In this document: piece after piece, positions 56,071 to 64,000 of the stretch
Position numbering within the stretch: position 1 is the first letter of the stretch
How the letters are laid out: the number at the start of each line of letters is the position of its first letter
Assembly: GCF_009177065.1 (NCBI RefSeq)
Contig: NZ_WEZF01000027.1
Coordinates: 1 to 64,000 of the forward strand
Reading direction: 5' to 3'
DNA from: Tautonia marina
GTDB taxonomy: Bacteria > Planctomycetota > Planctomycetia > Isosphaerales > Isosphaeraceae
DNA: 64,000 nucleotides
Notes under the pieces: generated by a model
Databases searched by the model: none
What the model saw: the letters and a program-made list of their open reading frames with translations, nothing else
Told to the model about the DNA's origin: nothing
Translations under genes and position numbers: made by a program

Positions 56071-59000
56071 ATGAGCGGTCATCGAGGCGGAGAACAAGTG
56101 CGACGAGCAGGTCTGCGCGGGTCGGCTCGCCGACATCTGGCAGAGGAGGGGCGGAAAAGGCGGTTCTTCACAAGCTTGGAGCGGCTTGAAGACAGAGTGA
56201 CGCCGGTCATCGGCGCGATCGGTGTGCCACCGCAGGTCCTGCCCGGGTCGGGGTTCGACGGGATTGCCAATCTGGGGGGTTGCACGGGATCGCTGCTGCC
56301 GACGGGCCGCCACATCTTAACGGCTGCGCATTGTGTCGATGACGACGGCGACGGGGTGGCTGATAGCACGAACTACTCCGTTACCTTCAACATGCCGGGT
56401 GATCGCGTCATTCGGATGAACGTTCCGCAAGCGAACGTGATTGTTCATCCCATGTGGGGAGGCGGCGACAACATTTCCGATGGCTTCGACGTCGCCGTGA
56501 TGATTCTGCCGAATTATGCGCCCGTGGGTGCCGAGCGATTCTCGATTGCCGATCCCAAAGATGGCACCGTGGGGGCCGATCCCACGGCAAGCTCGTTCGT
56601 CGACAGCAGTGGAATGATCACCGCCAACGATGTCCGGAACACAAACGACATCCTCATTCGCTTCCTTGACGGGCCCAACGCGGGTCTTGCCCGGACGGTC
56701 AGCAACCTTGACGACACGACCCAGGTGATCACCGTCAATTCGGCCTTCCCCAACGTGCCGAACGTGGGTGACACCTTCGAGTACATCTTCCGTGGCTCGC
56801 AGATCATCGGTTATGGCAATACGGGCACGGGCACCGAGGGGCAGCAGACCGGCACCTCGGGCATTAAACGCGTCGGTTATAATCAGCTTGAATCAACGGA
56901 TGATCTCAATGGCGGTGACGGCGGATCGATGTTCCAGAACGGCATCATCGGCGCGTTGTTCCAGATGCCGCCTGCTGGCTTTGATACGTCCGAGGCGGCG
57001 CTGGGGCAGGGTGACTCGGGAGGCCCGTTGCTGGTGGGCCGGTCGATCATCGGCATCGCGTCGTACGGGCGAGGCGGAGCTGACTTCGACTCCTCTGATT
57101 TTTGGGCGTATGCGCCGCAATTCACGACAAGCTTCATTGACCCGATCCTGACGCAGGCCGGCCCGTTGACCCTGGACATGGACGACCAGGACGACGGCCA
57201 GGACGGTGTGCCCGACCTCATTAGCGTGGTTGTCGATAATACGGATGATGACATCACGATTTTTGTGAACGGTCGATCTCTGGGTTCGGTCGACCTTGCC
57301 GAGGTGACTGAGCTTCGGCTGATCGGTTCCAATGACGATGACACCTTCATCATCGAGGGCGACTTCGATTTGCCGGTATTCGTTGATGGCCGCCGCGGCA
57401 ATGACGAGCTTCGAATCCGGCGGAGCGGTCGCGACGATGACCTGGTTTATCGCCCTGGCTCCAACACGGGCGATGGTGAGATCGATGTCGACACTGGATC
57501 GATTGTCAGCACGATCACGTTTGAGGACCTTGAGCCGCTGCTGATCAGCAACGTGGCCTCTTACACGCTGAAGACGACCGATCGAACTGTGTTGACCGTC
57601 GCACAAGCGGGTCCCGACCGGAACATCGTCACGGGCACGCATGACGGGGGCGTGGCGTTTGAATCGGTGACGTTCTTCGATGTGGACGAGTTCATCATCG
57701 AAACCGATGACGTCTTCTCCGAGAATGACGAGTTCACCGTCCTGACTCCGCTGGTGGCCGAAGACCTGGACACCTTTACGATTCGATCCTTCGGCGGGAA
57801 CGACACGCTGACCATCGGCACCAATTTTCGCCTGCCGTCCTCGGGCGGTTCGTTCACGTTCGACGCTGGAACGGGGTCGGGAGACCTGATCAAGGCGACC
57901 GGCGATTCCGATCTGATCCTTTCCGACACATCGTTGGCCAGTGTCGGCTCAGCGACGGGTGCCTCGCAGGGAACGCTCCTGCTGAGCGGTGTCGAAGAGG
58001 CGATTCTCACGGGTGGGATGCTGGCGAACGTGATCAACGCCGCGGGCTTCAGCGGCTCGCTCGTGCTGAACGGTGGCGATGGCAACGATGTCCTGACTGG
58101 CGGTTCTGGCCAGAACTCGGTTTACGGCAATGCCGGATCGGACACGCTGATCAGCGTCAACGGCAGCGGTCTTTACGAGGGAGGCGAGGGGAACGACCAT
58201 CTGGAGTTCTTCGGCTCAGCGGTCATCGGGAACAATCTCGCCGTTCTCGCGAACGGAGTCGGGGTTGTCATCACCTCGTCGGTGGGGTCGAGGAATCTGG
58301 GGGTTCATACCGTCGAGTCGATCTTCCTTGGCGCGTCAACGAGTTCCGACGACATTCAGGTCGGCAATCTCCGTGATACGGACGTGCGACTCGTCACGCT
58401 TGATCTGGGCCTCGATGCCGTTCGCGACACGGTCTCGATTGAGAATCCGAACATCGCCGACGAGGTCAGCATCACGACCCCGGGCCCGGGCATGGTCAAT
58501 GTGGAGCAGACGCAGAACGCCAACGTCGTGATCCTCAACTCGCTGGCGAGCTGTCCGTTCGGGCCAAACGACGACGTGCTGATCCTGAACACGAATGCCG
58601 GCAACGACACGGTGATGGCCTCTCCCGAGGCGTCGGAGGAGATCGGCCTGGTCATCAATGCCGGTGACGGCAACGACTTCGTCATGGCCAACGGCACGAT
58701 CAATGGCGGCCGTGGAAATGATAACCTGTCCGGCGCGGGCGGGTTGTGCCCGGTCACCATCGACGGTGGCGAGGGAGATGACCAGATCTGTGGCAACGAC
58801 GGCAACGATTTGCTCAACGGTGGTGCCGGCAACGACTCGATCTACGGGGCCGGTGGCGACGACACCATCAACGGCGGCGATGGCAACGACCTCCTCGCCG
58901 GGAACGACGGCAACGACACCATCAATGGCGACGCGGGGAACGACACCATCGGCGGCGGTGCGGGGGACGACACCATCGCGGGGGGCCTCGGCGATGATCT

Positions 59001-60393
59001 GATTTACGGCGACTCCGACGCCGATTGCGGCGAATCGAGCCTGCAGCCCATCGCCAGCGGTCAAGGCAACGACACCCTCAACGGGAACGTGGGCAACGAC
59101 ACCATCTCCGGCGAAGGGGGGGATGACGCGATCTTCGGCGATGAGGGGGACGACACCCTCTCCGGCGGCGATGGGAACGACACCATCTCCGGCGGCGATG
59201 GCGACGACACCATCTCCGGCGACGATGGGAACGACACGATCTCTGGGGCCGATGGCGACGACATCATCTCCGGCGGCGATGGGAACGACACCATCTCCGG
59301 CGGCGATGGGAACGACACCATCTCCGGCGGCGATGACAACGACGAGATTCAGGGCAACCTGGGCGATGACCTTCTCGTCGGCGACGAAGGGGACGACCTC
59401 ATTCACGGTGGCCTGGGTGCCGACACCATCTACGGTGTCGACGGCCGCGATCGCCTCTGCGGCGGTCTCGCCCCCGGCGAACCTGGCAACCCCGAACTCG
59501 ATGGGAATGACCTGATCAGCGGTGGCAATGACGACGATGCCATCGTCGGCGACGCCGGAGACGACACCCTCTTCGGCGACGACGGAAACGACCAGATCTG
59601 GGGTTCCGCCGGAAATGATGCCCTCCACGGCGGCACAGGAAACGACGCCATGGTCGGCGGCGCCGGCGACGACTTCCTGAACGGCGGCGACGGCAACGAC
59701 CTCATGTTCGGTCTCACGGGGAACGACACCCTCTGGGGCGGCAACGACGACGATTCGATGTACGGCGGTGATGGCGACGACGTCATGCTCGGCGGCACTC
59801 CCGAAACCGCCAACACCGTCCACGGCCCGCGCAACCCAAGCCTGCCCAGCGACGGCAACGACGTCATGCTTGGCGGCCTTGGGTTCGATCACGTCGATGG
59901 CGGAAATGGTGACAACATCCTTGACGCTGGCGACGATGGTCTGGTTGAGACCGTCCTGGCGGGCGTCGGCAACGACATCGGATTCTCGCACCGGATTCGC
60001 GGCCATAAGGTGAGCGACCGCATGGCGCTCGATGGCGGGCACAACCAGGACCGCCATCGCGGCGGCCTCGTCGAACCGGCCATCCCTGACGAAGTCTGCG
60101 ACTTCGTCGTCTTCGCCCAGCCCGAACCGGTCGTCACTCCAGCACCCGGCCCGGTTCACGTTCCGTTGCACAACGGTGCTTCGCGTCCTCGCTCATGGGC
60201 CCCACGGACCAGGCCAGTGGTTGTGAGGCCCACCCAGGTGAGACGAAGGTTGCCGCTCGTCTCCACGCAACAACCGATCAACCAGCCGACCCCGGCACGG
60301 TACTGGAGCCTTCGCTCCGCTCCGCAATCGACCCTGGCCGGTCTGGGGCCGATGGCCCGCTTGCTCGCCCGACGAGGCGGCAGGTCGGTCTGA
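56071..60393 (+). CDS. Trypsin-like serine protease fused to RTX calcium-binding repeats
   Basis: The product is 1440 residues. After the N-terminal LEDR-xxP version of the planctomycete export motif (LERLEDRVTPV, ~residues 42-52) comes a chymotrypsin-fold protease with H87 (LTAAHC), D140 (FDVAVM) and S316 (GDSGGP). Residues ~365-870 are beta-rich. Residues ~871-1290 are more than thirty GGxGxD-type RTX nonapeptides binding calcium (GGDGNDTIS-like units). The C-terminal ~150 residues are His/Pro/Arg-rich. It is presumably secreted or surface bound. ATG 56071 was chosen because GGAG lies 9 bases upstream; an upstream start at 55993 is possible. Confidence 0.9.
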   Translation: MSGHRGGEQVRRAGLRGSARRHLAEEGRKRRFFTSLERLEDRVTPVIGAIGVPPQVLPGSGFDGIANLGGCTGSLLPTGRHILTAAHCVDDDGDGVADSTNYSVTFNMPGDRVIRMNVPQANVIVHPMWGGGDNISDGFDVAVMILPNYAPVGAERFSIADPKDGTVGADPTASSFVDSSGMITANDVRNTNDILIRFLDGPNAGLARTVSNLDDTTQVITVNSAFPNVPNVGDTFEYIFRGSQIIGYGNTGTGTEGQQTGTSGIKRVGYNQLESTDDLNGGDGGSMFQNGIIGALFQMPPAGFDTSEAALGQGDSGGPLLVGRSIIGIASYGRGGADFDSSDFWAYAPQFTTSFIDPILTQAGPLTLDMDDQDDGQDGVPDLISVVVDNTDDDITIFVNGRSLGSVDLAEVTELRLIGSNDDDTFIIEGDFDLPVFVDGRRGNDELRIRRSGRDDDLVYRPGSNTGDGEIDVDTGSIVSTITFEDLEPLLISNVASYTLKTTDRTVLTVAQAGPDRNIVTGTHDGGVAFESVTFFDVDEFIIETDDVFSENDEFTVLTPLVAEDLDTFTIRSFGGNDTLTIGTNFRLPSSGGSFTFDAGTGSGDLIKATGDSDLILSDTSLASVGSATGASQGTLLLSGVEEAILTGGMLANVINAAGFSGSLVLNGGDGNDVLTGGSGQNSVYGNAGSDTLISVNGSGLYEGGEGNDHLEFFGSAVIGNNLAVLANGVGVVITSSVGSRNLGVHTVESIFLGASTSSDDIQVGNLRDTDVRLVTLDLGLDAVRDTVSIENPNIADEVSITTPGPGMVNVEQTQNANVVILNSLASCPFGPNDDVLILNTNAGNDTVMASPEASEEIGLVINAGDGNDFVMANGTINGGRGNDNLSGAGGLCPVTIDGGEGDDQICGNDGNDLLNGGAGNDSIYGAGGDDTINGGDGNDLLAGNDGNDTINGDAGNDTIGGGAGDDTIAGGLGDDLIYGDSDADCGESSLQPIASGQGNDTLNGNVGNDTISGEGGDDAIFGDEGDDTLSGGDGNDTISGGDGDDTISGDDGNDTISGADGDDIISGGDGNDTISGGDGNDTISGGDDNDEIQGNLGDDLLVGDEGDDLIHGGLGADTIYGVDGRDRLCGGLAPGEPGNPELDGNDLISGGNDDDAIVGDAGDDTLFGDDGNDQIWGSAGNDALHGGTGNDAMVGGAGDDFLNGGDGNDLMFGLTGNDTLWGGNDDDSMYGGDGDDVMLGGTPETANTVHGPRNPSLPSDGNDVMLGGLGFDHVDGGNGDNILDAGDDGLVETVLAGVGNDIGFSHRIRGHKVSDRMALDGGHNQDRHRGGLVEPAIPDEVCDFVVFAQPEPVVTPAPGPVHVPLHNGASRPRSWAPRTRPVVVRPTQVRRRLPLVSTQQPINQPTPARYWSLRSAPQSTLAGLGPMARLLARRGGRSV
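59110..59345 (+). repeat. 27-base tandem repeat inside the RTX region
   Basis: Nine units of exactly 27 bases start at 59110, 59137, 59164, 59191, 59218, 59245, 59272, 59299 and 59326; each encodes one GGDGNDTIS-like nonapeptide. Several neighbouring units are nearly identical at the DNA level, unlike the rest of the RTX array, which points to recent expansion or gene conversion. Confidence 0.85.
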
Positions 60394-60580
60394 TCGAAGC
60401 GTGCCTTGAGGCGAGTCGCCAGGGTCTCGCGATATCGTCACGCATTGCGAAAAGGGCGGCCGACCCCCGTTTGGAGGAAGCGGCCGCCCAGCGTTGCCGC
60501 GCGGGTTGATCGACGGGGCATGCGGGGGCCCCTCAATGCCTCCCGATCGCAGGAGGTCGGCGCGATGTCGGGCGGCGTGA

Positions 60581-60659
60581 TGGCCGGGGCGTGTCGCCCC
60601 CAGATCTCCTGATCGGGAGCAGGAGCGGACCTGGGCGGGATGAGCCCAGCCACCCTGCC
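60581..60659. repeat. Hairpin element copy A, 3' of the protease-RTX gene
   Basis: This ~79-base element resembles that at 62682-62760: both read TGGC(C/T)GGGG...GTGTCGCC, then CTCCTGATC, and end in CCCAGCC. The ends can pair (GGC.GGG with CCCAGCC-type arms). It begins 188 bases after the protease-RTX stop, so it could terminate that transcript. Confidence 0.65.
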
Positions 60660-60661
60660 GA

Positions 60662-61215
60662 GGTGCGCCTTCAGGTGCGCCGCGGTGTTGGGTTCGGTGC
60701 GCTCCGGGGTTGGGCTGGAAGTCGTTTGTTGGTTGAAGCTTGAGGTGCTGGAGGCGGTTCGTTTCGTCACGAGGCTCCCGGAACAACGGGTTCGTTTCGC
60801 ACGGGTCGGAGCCGGAACGATCGGGTTCGTTTCGCCGCCGCTGGCGAGGTGTGATCGGGTTCGTTTCGAGGACGAGGGCAGGGGCGATGGGTTCGTTTCG
60901 CGCGGGCGGAGTGAACACAACCGGCTTCGTTATCACGCGGGGCGGACTGGCATCGTGGGCCGGAGGCCCTGAGAGGCGTCCCGGGCGTCGGGGCATTGGG
61001 GTCTTCCGGAAGGACGGCGGTTGCGTAGTTGTGGTGGACGCAGTGTGGATTGTCAAAGAACGCGGTGACAGAACGGCCCGAGCAAAGGAATCGGGGGCCG
61101 CTCGCGCCGTGACCGGGCGGGGCAGGCGAATGCCCCACGCTGATAGGATCGAGGAAATGGGTAGGAATAGTCACAAAATCCGCCCGAAGGGTCCGGGAAT
61201 CCGCTCGCCCGGCCG
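60662..61215. repeat. Flanking repeat, copy 2 (554 bases)
   Basis: Direct-orientation partner of 55009-55562. GGTGCGC-type cores lie at 60662, 60674, 60684 and 60696, and six GGTTCGTTTCG-type units start near 60755, 60788, 60823, 60857, 60889 and 60923. Despite base changes the spacing between landmarks matches copy 1 to within one base. It ends where a short hairpin (61219-61244) begins. No gene was called. Confidence 0.85.
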
Positions 61216-61218
61216 TGT

Positions 61219-61244
61219 GGCACGGGTGGCTCGCCACCAGTGCC
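61219..61244. repeat. Short perfect-type hairpin GGCAC..GTGCC
   Basis: Inner arms GGTGGC (61225-61230) and GCCACC (61233-61238) with a two-base loop are enclosed by GGCAC (61219-61223) and GTGCC (61240-61244), with single unpaired bases between. It caps the end of flanking repeat copy 2. The remainder to 61677 holds no recognisable gene. Confidence 0.7.
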
Positions 61245-61677
61245 TCCGTGGGACAGACGTTTCCGAGCCGAGCACGACCCCGAGGACCCTCAGTCGGTGG
61301 AACGAACACAGGCGCGGGGCTTGGTCCCGTCGAACAAGGACGAGAGGCGGGGGAGGCATCGGGGTGGAGGATCCCGGGTGGATGCCAGGGGCGGCGCCTG
61401 CGGTTCTCGGAGAGTCGTCGATCAGGACTCCGTAACCGGTTTCCAGGGACTGGTGTTATGGCTTCGGTTCGTGCCGCTCCTTCTTGCCCGATTCCCCTTT
61501 GCGGCCAGAAAATTTTCGCCCTGGCCTTCGATTCCGGGCCGGGATCGCCATGAAGGTCCTGGAGGCTTCCGGGCTCCGAGGATTGCCGAGCGGTCGTGGC
61601 ATCGCGAGGGGACCTGTGACCGTGCGCCCCTGCGTGTCGCGGGGCGCCACCGGGGGCGTTGATCGGAGGAGAGCAGC
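61245..61677. other. Gene-free leader before the PEP-CTERM gene
   Basis: The 433 bases after the flanking repeat show several overlapping open frames on both strands but none with a ribosome site or known family. GGAGGAGAGCAGC at ~61665 is the ribosome site of the following gene. No promoter pair stood out. Confidence 0.45.
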
Positions 61678-62658
61678 ATGATGAGCAACCTGATCTGGCG
61701 GATGGTCGCGGCGATGGCGGTGATCGTGGCAATCGGCTCCTCGGTGGAAGTCCACGCGGGGATCGTCCTGCATGTGTCTGGCTATACGGACCAGGCTGTC
61801 ACCACGATTTCCGGGACGAACAGCTTTGGCTCGATCACCGACGACGGCGCGGGCAACATCTATTTCACGGGGGCGTCCACCCGAAACGTTTACCGCCACA
61901 ACGCCGGCGGGACCGCTTCCCTCGAGAGCCTCAACAGCATCCCTCTCGGTATCGAGTTAGTTGGAAATGATCTGTATGTCGGCACAAATATTGGGGAAAT
62001 CTACCGTCTCGACACGACAAACCCAGGGGCCGGGGCGACCCTGGTGGAGAACATCGGCGGCGAACTGATGGGGATGGCGGTGGCGCCTTCGACGTTTGGG
62101 GCGTATGCTGGCCAGCTCATCATCTCCAGCAGAGACAAGGTTGTGGCCTTCGATACGGTCACTTCTACGTCCAGCACGGTGTACTCCGGCTCGGGCTTGT
62201 ATCCTGCGCTCGCGTTCGGTGGTAAAGGCCTGTTCGTGGCGGATTATTCCGACCGGCAGCTCTTCAACCTCACCTCAACCGGGTTTTACAGACCCTTCGC
62301 GCCCATGTCGGGCTCCCCGGGAGGCATCGCGATCAATCCGAATAGCGGCGAGGTTTTCATTGCGAATGAGTCCGCAGGGGCGATCGATCGCTACAGCAGG
62401 CAAGGGAGGTATCTCGGCAGGTTCGCCTCGAACGTCAGCTGGGACGGGGGCTACTACCCGTCGTTCTTCTCCTTCACGCGGGACGGATCGGCGCTGCTCT
62501 ACGGCGAGCGGCGGATCGGAGACCCGAACGTCGGTATCCGTCAGATCACCGGGTTCGAGGTTGCCGCCGTCCCCGAGCCTTCCACCTTTGCCAGCGGCCT
62601 CCTCGGCGTCGCCTTGATTGGAGCTGGGTGGTTGCGGCGACGGCGACGAGCCGCCTGA
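61678..62658 (+). CDS. PEP-CTERM-sorted extracellular protein (beta-propeller-like)
   Basis: The product is 326 residues. A signal peptide (MVAAMAVIVAIGSSVEVHA-G) is followed by about six NHL/SMP-30-like strands (SITDDGAGNIYFTG, IELVGNDLYVG, LAFGGKGLFVADY, AINPNSGEVFIAN), consistent with a beta-propeller. The C-terminus is a clear PEP-CTERM sorting signal: VPEPSTFASGLLG, a hydrophobic stretch, then WLRRRRR (~residues 298-326). It needs an exosortase elsewhere in the genome. A GGAGGAGAG precedes ATG 61678; the following ATG may be used instead. It is probably a surface or extracellular-matrix protein. Confidence 0.92.
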   Translation: MMSNLIWRMVAAMAVIVAIGSSVEVHAGIVLHVSGYTDQAVTTISGTNSFGSITDDGAGNIYFTGASTRNVYRHNAGGTASLESLNSIPLGIELVGNDLYVGTNIGEIYRLDTTNPGAGATLVENIGGELMGMAVAPSTFGAYAGQLIISSRDKVVAFDTVTSTSSTVYSGSGLYPALAFGGKGLFVADYSDRQLFNLTSTGFYRPFAPMSGSPGGIAINPNSGEVFIANESAGAIDRYSRQGRYLGRFASNVSWDGGYYPSFFSFTRDGSALLYGERRIGDPNVGIRQITGFEVAAVPEPSTFASGLLGVALIGAGWLRRRRRAA

Positions 62659-62681
62659 GCCGCTCGCCGTGGCGGTGGGGT

Positions 62682-62760
62682 GGCTGGGGTCGTGTCGCCT
62701 CCAGTCCTCCTGATCAGAGCCGAATAAGGACTGGGGTCAGGATGACCCCAGCCGCTCCGC
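62682..62760. terminator. Nested hairpin between convergent genes (copy B of repeat element)
   Basis: Outer arms GGCTGGGGTC (62682-62691) and GACCCCAGCC (62744-62753) enclose inner arms CCAGTCCT (62701-62708) and AGGACTGG (62727-62734), all perfect. It sits between the PEP-CTERM stop and the stop of the opposing transporter gene, so it can act on both strands. It is related to the element at 60581-60659. Confidence 0.75.
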
Positions 62761-62779
62761 CGCGAATGCCAAGGGTGGT

Positions 62780-63679
62780 TCAGAGGGAGCCGGGCGCGGC
62801 CTGACGGCAGGATTCGGCCCGGCGGCGCTCGAGTTGGAGGGTCGTGTGTTCGATGCCGAAGCGGTCGTGCAGCTCGTCGGCGACGCGGGTCAGCAGCTCA
62901 TCGTCGCCGACGGGATCGGGTTTGACGAGGTGGGCGGTGAGGGCCACTTCGGTGGTGCTCATGGCCCAGATGTGTAGGTCATGCACGTCCTCGACGCCGG
63001 CCAGGGAGCTGAGGTAATCCCGAATTGCGGAGGGGTCGATTCCCGAGGGGACGGCCTGGACGGCGAGATTGACCGATTCTCTCAGCAGGCCCCAGGTGCT
63101 GGAGAAGATGACCGCGGCGATGATCAGGCTGGTGGTCGGGTCGATCCAGTTCCAGCCGGTCCAGCGGATGCCGAGACCGGCGATGACGACGCCCAGCGAC
63201 ACGCCCGCGTCGGCCGCCATGTGCAGGAAGGCGCCTCGGATGTTGAGGTCGCCCTCGCGGCCCTTGAGGAACAGCAGCGCGGTTGCGGTGTTGATCACGA
63301 CGCCGATCGCGGCGACGACGACGATGGTCAGGCCGCCCGGCTCGGCTGGTTCGGAGAAGCGGCGGATCGCCTCCCAGGTGATCGCGCCGACGGCGGCCAG
63401 CAGGATCAGCCCGTTGAATAGGGCGGCGAGGATGGTTGAGCCGCGCCAGCCGTAGGTGTGTCGCTCGGTCGGCGGGATCCGGGCCATCGCGTAGCCGGCC
63501 CAGGCCATGAGCAGGCCGAGCACATCGGTCAGGTTATGCCCCGCGTCGGCCAGCAGCGCGAGTGAGTTCGCCCAGAAGCCGTAGCCCGTCTCGACGGCGA
63601 TATAGACGAGGTTGAGGACCACGCCGAGCCCGAACGCCAGGCCGTAGTTTCTCGGGCCGTGCTCATGGGAATGGCTCAT
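62780..63679 (-). CDS. Cation diffusion facilitator (CzcD/ZitB-type) metal exporter
   Basis: The product is 299 residues with six membrane segments. The metal site residues appear as LLADAGHNLTDVLG in TM2 (D-x3-H/D pattern) and HMAADAGVSLG in TM5. A cytoplasmic ferredoxin-like tail (~210-290) with VEDVHDLHIWAMS and EHTTLQLE follows. The N-terminus MSHSHEHG is His-rich, fitting Zn2+/Co2+ efflux by proton exchange. The metal is inferred. Its start at 63679 faces a short gap before the partial gene at the window end. Confidence 0.93.
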   Translation of the reverse strand: MSHSHEHGPRNYGLAFGLGVVLNLVYIAVETGYGFWANSLALLADAGHNLTDVLGLLMAWAGYAMARIPPTERHTYGWRGSTILAALFNGLILLAAVGAITWEAIRRFSEPAEPGGLTIVVVAAIGVVINTATALLFLKGREGDLNIRGAFLHMAADAGVSLGVVIAGLGIRWTGWNWIDPTTSLIIAAVIFSSTWGLLRESVNLAVQAVPSGIDPSAIRDYLSSLAGVEDVHDLHIWAMSTTEVALTAHLVKPDPVGDDELLTRVADELHDRFGIEHTTLQLERRRAESCRQAAPGSL

Positions 63680-63859
63680 GCTTGGGTTTCCCCACGTCTC
63701 GGGAGGCGTTTGGCGGCCGTGCCTCAGAGCATTGCGTGTCGTGCCGCCAGTGGTTCTGGTTCCACGCGCCGATGAGGCGGGTCCGTGACCGGGGGCGGAG
63801 GCGGAGGCGGAGGATGCTCGGGCAGGAGAGGAGGATGCACGGCGCGAGGGCGGGTTCGG

Positions 63860-64000
63860 TTAGAAGCCGCCGTCGGAGGAGAGGGCGTCTCGGAGGCGCT
63901 GGGCGGTGGTGGAGTCGCCGAGGTCGGACTTGCCGAAGCCGGGGAGAGCGCCGAGGTCGAGGGCCTGTTGCTGGGCGTCGGGGTAGTTGCTGACGAGCAT
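63860..64000 (-). CDS. C-terminal end of a hypothetical protein (cut by window edge)
   Basis: The minus-strand frame is open from the edge to a TAA at 63862-63860; 46 codons are visible and the frame may extend beyond the window. The residues (for example DAQQQALDLGALPGFGKSDLGD and DALSSDGGF at the end) are soluble and match no family I recognise. The 180 bases between it and the transporter gene hold nothing identifiable. Confidence 0.5.
   Translation of the reverse strand: MLVSNYPDAQQQALDLGALPGFGKSDLGDSTTAQRLRDALSSDGGF

Noticed and set aside
55009-61215. Composite transposon or insertion sequence bracketed by the 554-base repeats
   Set aside because: Neither repeat contains a transposase, terminal inverted repeats or target-site duplication that I can see, so it is described only as a direct repeat pair.

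Overview
The window looks like chromosomal DNA of a planctomycete, most likely of the Isosphaeraceae (Tautonia/Paludisphaera-like; this placement is inference). The evidence is the very high GC content with long open frames on the antisense strand, the LEPR/LERR/LEDR-xLL N-terminal motif on exported proteins, a cytochrome-type CxxCH plus WD40 protein, a sulfatase, a PEP-CTERM protein, and many small lipoproteins and dispersed palindromes. No rRNA, tRNA, CRISPR, integrase or transposase was recognised. Both ends cut through genes.

Layout. 0-6.5 kb, + strand: end of an unknown protein, an SRPBCC-domain protein, a 111-base palindrome, a zinc alcohol/formaldehyde-type dehydrogenase, FdhD and a large YdeP-type molybdopterin oxidoreductase. 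6.5-13.5 kb, - strand: membrane acyltransferase, small lipoprotein, LERR-motif exported protein, an ABC-2 exporter pair and a proline-rich lipoprotein. 14-20 kb: a secreted pre-peptidase-type protein, a haem-c/WD40 protein, a double-FHA protein and an ArsR-like regulator with a readable promoter/operator. 20.5-31.3 kb: SCO lipoprotein, creatininase-like hydrolase, UvrD-type helicase, a HEAT-like unknown, thyA-folA, an SDR protein, a DHDPS-like aldolase and a GmhB-like phosphatase.

31.3-47.3 kb is the most coherent block. A - strand cluster reads nifJ (pyruvate:ferredoxin oxidoreductase), a dihydroorotate-dehydrogenase-like gene, hoxE-F-U-Y-H (complete NAD-linked bidirectional [NiFe] hydrogenase), its maturation protease, and a LIC_10091-type gene, nearly all overlapping or a few bases apart. 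Just upstream, separated by an intrinsic terminator, is dabB-dabA (inorganic-carbon uptake). Divergent from dabB is a small winged-helix regulator. The gap between them holds a fully symmetric four-half-site operator over a dabB promoter. Together this suggests a fermentative or redox-balancing hydrogen module beside a CO2/bicarbonate uptake module.

47.4-54.8 kb, + strand: a photolyase-like protein whose domains appear circularly permuted, an FAD oxidoreductase, a methyltransferase-like protein, a Tat-exported PhoD-like phosphatase and a sulfatase. 54.9-61.2 kb: two collinear 554-base repeats about 5.65 kb apart, each with six GGGTTCGTTTCG-type cores at about 34-base intervals, bracketing a gene for a trypsin-like protease fused to RTX calcium-binding repeats. 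61.7-64 kb: a PEP-CTERM protein, a hairpin terminator homologous to another at 60.6 kb, a cation-diffusion-facilitator transporter, and the end of an unknown gene.
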